Positions 57,628 to 64,000 of a stretch of DNA of 64,000 nucleotides are shown here, piece by piece. This DNA is from Sepiola atlantica (taxonomy: Eukaryota > Mollusca > Cephalopoda > Sepiida > Sepiolidae). The stretch is from positions 62,315,552 through 62,379,551 of the forward strand of contig OY744528.1 in NCBI GenBank assembly GCA_963556195.1, read 5' to 3'. Numbering within the stretch: position 1 is the stretch's first letter; every line of letters starts with the position of its first letter. The translations under genes were made by a program, and so were the position numbers. The notes under the pieces were generated by a model that had not been told where the DNA came from, ran no database searches, and saw only the letters and a program-made list of their open reading frames with translations.

Positions 57628-60600
57628 TTAACATATCTAGCAATACATTTGAACCTTTCAATAAACCAAGCAATCCTGTATTACGTTCATGGAAACTCAA
57701 ACAACCCTAGTTCAATTATGGACTCTATTGTACTTAACATATCTAGTAATACTTTTGAATCTTTCAATAAACCAAGCAATCCTGTATTAAGTTCATGGAA
57801 ACTCAAACAACCCTAGTTCAATTATGGACTCTATTGTACTTAACATATCTAGTAATACTTTTGAACCTTTCAATAAACCAAGCAATCCTGTATTACGTTC
57901 ATGGAAACTCAAACAACCCTAGTTCAATTATGGACTCTATTGTACTTAACATATCTAGTAATACTTTTGAATCTTTCAATAAACCAAGCAATCCTGTATT
58001 ACGTTCATGGAAACTCAAACAACCCTAGTTCAATTATGGACTCTATTGTACTCAACATATCTAGTAATACTTTCGAACCTTTCAATAAACCAAGCAATCC
58101 TGTATTACGTTCATAGAAACTCAAACAACCCTAGTTCAATTATGGACTCTATTGTACTTAACATATCTAGTAATACTTTCGAACCTTTCAATAAACCAAG
58201 CAATCCTGTATTACGTTCATGGAAACTCAAACAACCCTAGTTCAATTATGGACTCTATTGTACTTAACATATCTAGTAATACTTTTGAATCTTTCAATAA
58301 ACCAAGCAATCCTGTATTACGTTCATGGAAACTCAAACAACCCTAGTCCAATTATGGACTCTATTGTACTTAACATATCTAGTAATACTTTCGAACCTTT
58401 CAATAAACCAAGCAATCATGTATTACGTTCATGGAAACTCAAACAACCCTAGTTCAATTATGGACTCTATTGTACTTAACATATCTAGTAATACTTTTGA
58501 ATCTTTCAATAAACCAAGCAATCCTGTATTACGTTCATGGAAACTCAAACAACCCTAGTTCAATTATGGACTCTATTGTACTTAACATATCTAGTAATAC
58601 TTTCGAACCTTTCAATAAACCAAGCAATCCTGTATTACGTTCATGGAAACTCAAACAACCCTAGTTCAATTATGGACTCTATTGTACTTAACATATCTAG
58701 TAATACTTTTGAACCTTTCAATAAACCAAGCAATCCTGTATTACGTTCATGGAAACTCAAACAACCCTAGTTCAATTATGGACTCTATTGTACTTAACAT
58801 ATCTAGTAATACTTTCGAACATTTCAATAAACACAGCAATCCTGTATTACGTCATGGAAACTCAAACAACCCTAGTTCAATTATGGACTCTATTGTACTT
58901 AACATATCTAGTAATACTTTCGAACCTTTCAATAAACCAAGCAATCCTGTATTACGTTCATGGAAACTCAAACAACCCTAGTTCAATTATGGACTCTATT
59001 GTACTTAACATATCTAGTAATACTTTCGAACCTTTCAATAAACCAAGCAATCCTGTATTACGTTCATGGAAACTCAAACAACCCTAGTTCAATTATGGAC
59101 TCTATTGTACTTAACATATCTAGTAATACTTTCGAACCTTTCAATAAACCAACCAATCCTGTATTACGTTCATGGAAACTCAAACAACCCTAGTTCAATG
59201 ATGGACTCTATTGTACTTAACATATCTAGTAATACTTTTGAACCTTTCAATAAACCAAGCAATTCTGTATTACGTCATAGAAACTAAAACAACCCTAGTT
59301 CAATTATGGACTCTATTGTACTTAACATATCTAGTAATACTTTCGAACCTTTCAATAAACCAAGCAATCCTGTATTACGTTCATGGAAACTCAAACAACC
59401 CTAGTTCAATTATGGACTCTATTGTACTTAAAATATCTAGTAATACTTTTGAACCTTTCAATAAACCAAGCAATCATGTATTACGTTCATGGAAACTAAA
59501 ACAACCGTAGTTCAATTATGGACTCTATTGTACTTAACATATCTAGTAATACTTTCGACCCTTTCAATAAACCAAGCAATCCTGTTATACGTTCATAGAA
59601 ACTCAAACAACCCTAGTTCAATTATGGACTCTATTGTACTTAACATATCTAGTAATACTTTCGAACCTTTCAATAAACCAAGCAATCCTGTATTACGTTC
59701 ATGGAAACTCAAACAACCCTAGTTCAATTATGGACTCTATTGTACTTAACATATCTAGTAATACTTTTGAATCTTTCAATAAACCAAGCAATCCTGTATT
59801 ACGTTCATGGAAACTCAAACAACCCTAGTTCAATTATGGACTCTATTGTACTTAACATATCTAGTAATACTTTCGAACATTTCAATAAACACAGCAATCC
59901 TGTATTACGTCATGGAAACTCAAACAACCCTAGTTCAATTATGGACTCTATTGTACTTAACATATCTAGTAATACTTTCGAACCTTTCAATAAACCAAGC
60001 AATCCTGTATTACGTTCATGGAAACTCAAACAACCCTAGTTCAATTATGGACTCTATTGTACTTAACATATCTAGTAATACTTTCGAACCTTTCAATAAA
60101 CCAAGCAATCCTGTATTACGTTCATGGAAACTCAAACAACCCTAGTTCAATTATGGACTCTATTGTACTTAACATATCTAGTAATACTTTCGAACCTTTC
60201 AATAAACCAACCAATCCTGTATTACGTTCATGGAAACTCAAACAACCCTAGTTCAATGATGGACTCTATTGTACTTAACATATCTAGTAATACTTTTGAA
60301 CCTTTCAATAAACCAAGCAATCCTGTATTACGTCATGGAAACTCAAACAACCCTAGTTCAATTATGGACTCTATTGTACTTAACATATCTAGTAATACTT
60401 TCGAACCTTTCAATAAACCAAGCAATCCTGTATTACGTTCATGGAAACTCAAACAACCCTAGTTCAATTATGGACTCTATTGTACTTAAAATATCTAGTA
60501 ATACTTTTGAACCTTTCAATAAACCAAGCAATCATGTATTACGTCATGGAAACTCAAACAACCCTAGTTCAATTATGGACTCTATTGTACTTAACATATC

Positions 60601-61970
60601 TAGTAATACTTTCGAACCTTTCAATAAACCAAGCAATCCTGTATTACGTTCATGGAAACTCAAACAACCCTAGTTCAATTATGGACTCTATTGTACTTAA
60701 CATATCTAGTAATACTTTCGAACCTTTCAATAAACCAAGCAATCCTGTATTACGTTCATGGAAACTCAAACAACCCTAGTTCAATTATGGACTCTATTGT
60801 ACTTAACATATCTAGTAATACTTTCGAACCTTTCAATAAACCAAGCAATCCTGTATTACGTCATGGAAACTCAAACAACCCTAGTTCAATTATGGACTCT
60901 ATTGTACTTAACATATCTAGTAATACTTTCGAACCTTTCAATAAACCAAGCAATCCTGTATTACGTTCATGGAAACTCAAACAACCCTAGTTCAATTATG
61001 GACTCTATTGTACTTAAAATATCTAGTAATACTTTTGAACCTTTCAATAAACCAAGCAATCATGTATTACGTCATGGAAACTCAAACAACCCTAGTTCAA
61101 TTATGGACTCTATTGTACTTAACATATCTAGTAATACTTTCGAACCTTTCAATAAACCAAGCAATCCTGTATTACGTTCATGGAAACTCAAACAACCCTA
61201 GTTCAATTATGGACTCTATTTTACTTAACATATCTAGTAATACTTTCGAACCTTTCAATAAACCAAGCAATCCTTTATTACGTTCATGGAAACTCAAACA
61301 ACCCTAGTTCAATTATGGACTCTATTGTACTTAACATATCTAGTAATACTTTTGAACCTTTCAATAGACTAAGCAATCCTGTATTACGTTCATGGAAACT
61401 CAAACAACCCTAGTTCAATTATGGACGCTATTGTACTTAACATATCTAGTAATACTTTTGAACCTTTCAATAAACCAAGCAATCCTGTATTACGTCATGG
61501 AAACTCAAACAACCCTAGTTCAATTATGGACTCTATTGTACTTAACCTATCTAGTAATACTTTCGAACCTTTCAATAAACCAAGCAATCCTGTATTACGT
61601 TCATGGAAACTCAAACAACCCTAGTTCAATTATGGACTCTATTGTACTTAACCTATCTAGTAATACTTTCGAACCTTTCAATAAACCAAGCAATCCTGTA
61701 TTACGTTCATGGAAACTCAAACAACCCTAGTTCAATTATGGACTCTATTGTACTTAACATATCTAGTAATACTTTCGAACCTTTCAATAAACCAAGCAAT
61801 CCTGTATTACGTTCATGGAAACTCAAACAAATCTAGTTCAATTATGGACTCTATTGTACTTAACATATCTAGTAATACTTTTGAACTTTTCAATACACTA
61901 AGTAATCCTGTATTACGTTCATGGAAACTCAAACAATCCTAGTTCAATTATGGACTCTATTGTACTTAAC
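57628..61970. repeat. ~106-bp satellite with higher-order structure
   Basis: About 41 copies of a unit with TTCAATTATGGACTCTATTG, TACTTAACATATCTAGTAAT, CCTTTCAATAAACCAAGCAA and ACGTTCATGGAAACTCAAAC. A 105-bp variant has ACGTCATGG. Variant sets recur 1058 bp apart (58816/59874, 59151/60209, 59430/60488) and 528 bp apart (60488/61016), so blocks of ten and five monomers were duplicated. The many 77-112-codon frames end because 106 is not divisible by three; they are not genes. Confidence 0.95.
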
Positions 61971-62665
61971 ATTTATAACATAACCTTTAGAACTTCATCT
62001 AATTTGATGAGAAATCTGGATTTTACAATACTGCATTGAAAACTTCAGGTTTCAATGTAAGCAATAAAATAAATAGAATGCATAATAGAAACTATAAAAA
62101 TAATAATAAACCCTCCCAACGGAAAAATGTAAAAATAAATAATAATAAAAGAATAAATAACTGAAAAATAGAAATGGTAAGATTATTTAGTTCATATCGA
62201 CATTTGCGAAAAATGTCCAGCCTGATAGCACCAAACGTTTCTTTAAAATTATTGAAGACAACCTCAAGACCCCACATAAATGCAGCGGACTTGCACGCAA
62301 AAATACAATTAGACGTTTCTATACAGTACCAAACCAAGAACAACATATAATAAAATCAAATACAGATAAAATAAATTAAGCCTAGAAAATTAATAGTATA
62401 ACAACCTTTAGAACTTAATTCAATTGTTTAGACAGAAACTTCTGTCCATTAGAAGATTTCTGTGTGCAGGATAATGTTGTATACAAATGTATAAACGAGC
62501 CAAGTATTAACTAAAACAATAGGAATACTATCTCTATCAACAATAATAATAACAGTAACAATAATGTAACGAATAATGTTGATAGAGACAACGATACAGA
62601 TTTATATAGTACAACAACACCTACCTATGAGCCAAAACTGTTCTTATTAAGAAAATAATTTCGAA
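61971..62665. other. AT-rich spacer between two satellites
   Basis: Contains a minus-strand open frame (62092-62346) with a hydrophobic C-terminal third and no recognised domain. A weak acceptor-like TTTTTCAG lies inside it, but no matching donor or homology was recognised. Confidence 0.5.
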
Positions 62666-64000
62666 ACATAAGCATGAATTCAATAATCTAGATGCTTGGA
62701 TGAATTCAATAATCTAGATGCTTGGATGAATTCAATAAGCTAGATGTTTGGATTAATTCAATAATCTAGATGCTTGGATGAATTCAATAATCTAGATGCT
62801 TGGATGAATTCAATAATCTAGATGCTTGGATGAATTCAATAAGCTAGATGCTTGGATGAATTCAATAATCTAGATGCTTGGATGAATTCAATAATCTAGA
62901 TGCTTGGATTAATTAAATAATCTAGATGCTTGGATGAATTCAATAATCTAGAAGTTTGGATAATTCAATAATCAAGATGTTTGGATAATTCAATAATCAA
63001 GATGCTTGGATTAATTCAATAATCTAGATGCTCGGACTAATTCAATAATCTTGATGCTTAGATGAATTTAATAATCTATATGCTTGGATGAATTCAATAA
63101 TCTAGATGCTTGGATGAATTCAATAATCTAAATGCTTGGATGAATTCGATAATCTAGATGCTTATATGAATTCAATAATCAAGATGGTTGGATGAATTCA
63201 ATAATCTAGATGCTTGGATGAATTCAATAAGCTAGATGCTTGGATGAATACAATAATCAAGATGTTTGGATGAATTCAATGATCTAGATGCTTCTATTAA
63301 TTCAATAAACTAGATGCTTGGATGAATTCAATAATCTAGCTGCTTGGATGAATTCAATAATCAAGATGCTTGGATTAATTTAATAATCTTGATGCTTGGA
63401 TAGAATTCAATAGTCTAGATGCATAGATGAATTCAATAATAAAGCTGCTTGGATGAATTCAATAATCTGGATGCTTGGATGAATTCAATAATCTAGATGC
63501 TTGGATGAATTCAATAAGCAAGATGTATGGATGAATTCAATAATCTAGATGCTTGGATAAATTCAATAATCTCGATGCTTGGATGAATTCAATAATCTAG
63601 ATGCTTGCATGAATTCAATAAGCTAGATGCTTGGATAAATTCAATTAGCTAGATGCTTGGATGAATTCAATAATCTAAATGCTAGGATGATGTCAATAAA
63701 CTATATGCTTGGATTAATTCAATAATCTAGATGCTTGGATGAATTCAATAATCGAGATGTTTGGATGAATTCAATAATCAAGATGCTTGCATGAATTCAA
63801 TAATCTAGATGCTTGGATGAATTCAATAAGAAAGATGCTTGGATGAATACAATAATCTAGATGCTTGGATAAATTCAATAATCTAGATGCTTGGATGAAT
63901 TCAATAATCTAGATGCTTGGATGATGTCAATAATCTAGATGCTTGGATGAATTCAATAAGCTAGATGCTTGGATGAATACAATAATCAAGATGTTTGGAT
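62666..64000. repeat. 26-bp minisatellite, runs off the right edge
   Basis: About 51 copies of GAATTCAATAATCTAGATGC plus TTGGAT with frequent substitutions (AATCAAGATG, AAGCTAGATG). Many copies hold EcoRI-like GAATTC. It is unrelated in sequence to the 26-bp T-rich satellite at 36.7-52.1 kb. Confidence 0.93.

Noticed and set aside
57516..61942. More than twenty overlapping 64-147-codon plus-strand frames
   Set aside because: They repeat the 106-bp satellite and end when the frame shifts between units; the encoded segments are the same satellite read in two frames.
62092..62346. Minus-strand frame as an exon
   Set aside because: No recognisable domain, no paired splice signals and strongly AT-rich; it could be chance.

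Overview
This is eukaryotic, animal nuclear DNA. There are no operons or ribosome binding sites. The coding exons are separated by introns with good GT/AG signals, and more than two thirds of the window is tandem repeat or transposable element. The mobile elements (Ty3/Gypsy-type LTR elements, CR1/jockey-like LINE ends, a Tc1/mariner copy, U2- and 5S-derived pieces) and a secreted von Willebrand A (vWA) protein gene fit a marine invertebrate, most likely a mollusc. No marker here fixes the species.

Host gene. One minus-strand gene can be supported: exon 1 at 34228-34001 (signal peptide, TATA box upstream, strong start context), exon 2 at 5602-5326 and exon 3 at 705-154 (complete vWA domain with intact MIDAS metal site). 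Splice signals and codon phases agree across both junctions (phase 0, then phase 1). The gene continues past the left edge. Intron 1 would be about 28.4 kb and holds most of the satellite DNA in the left half.

Left half. 0.8-6.5 kb holds small repeats, a tRNA-like piece, a U2 fragment, a near-perfect 213-bp palindrome and a LINE 3' end. 6.57-19.57 kb is a head-to-tail series of four composite elements. Each starts with an ACTAGC..ACCCGGCGTTG head, ends with a shared ~270-bp tail, and carries different internal satellites (35-, ~138-, 33-, 26- and ~75-bp units). 20.66-21.94 kb is a broken Tc1/mariner element. 22.87-30.04 kb is a 63-bp satellite with an open frame of 1739 codons. 31.20-32.29 kb is a foldback element with 348-bp arms. 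Two decayed 5S rRNA copies flank exon 1.

Right half. A 26/52-bp T-rich satellite runs from 36.7 to 52.1 kb and has been split by a Ty3/Gypsy-like element (40619-44881; 343-bp LTRs; 5-bp target duplication), an older Gypsy relic (about 45483-50330) and a minus-strand Gypsy fragment. At its right end lies a non-autonomous LTR element (52102-56913; 653-bp LTRs; 4-bp target duplication; minus strand). A ~106-bp satellite with nested higher-order repeats follows (57.6-61.97 kb), then a 26-bp minisatellite running off the right edge.

The most notable items are the composite satellite-carrying series, the three-exon gene around a satellite-filled intron, the non-autonomous LTR element and the U2-derived pieces. 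All family names come from recognised motifs, not from database searches.
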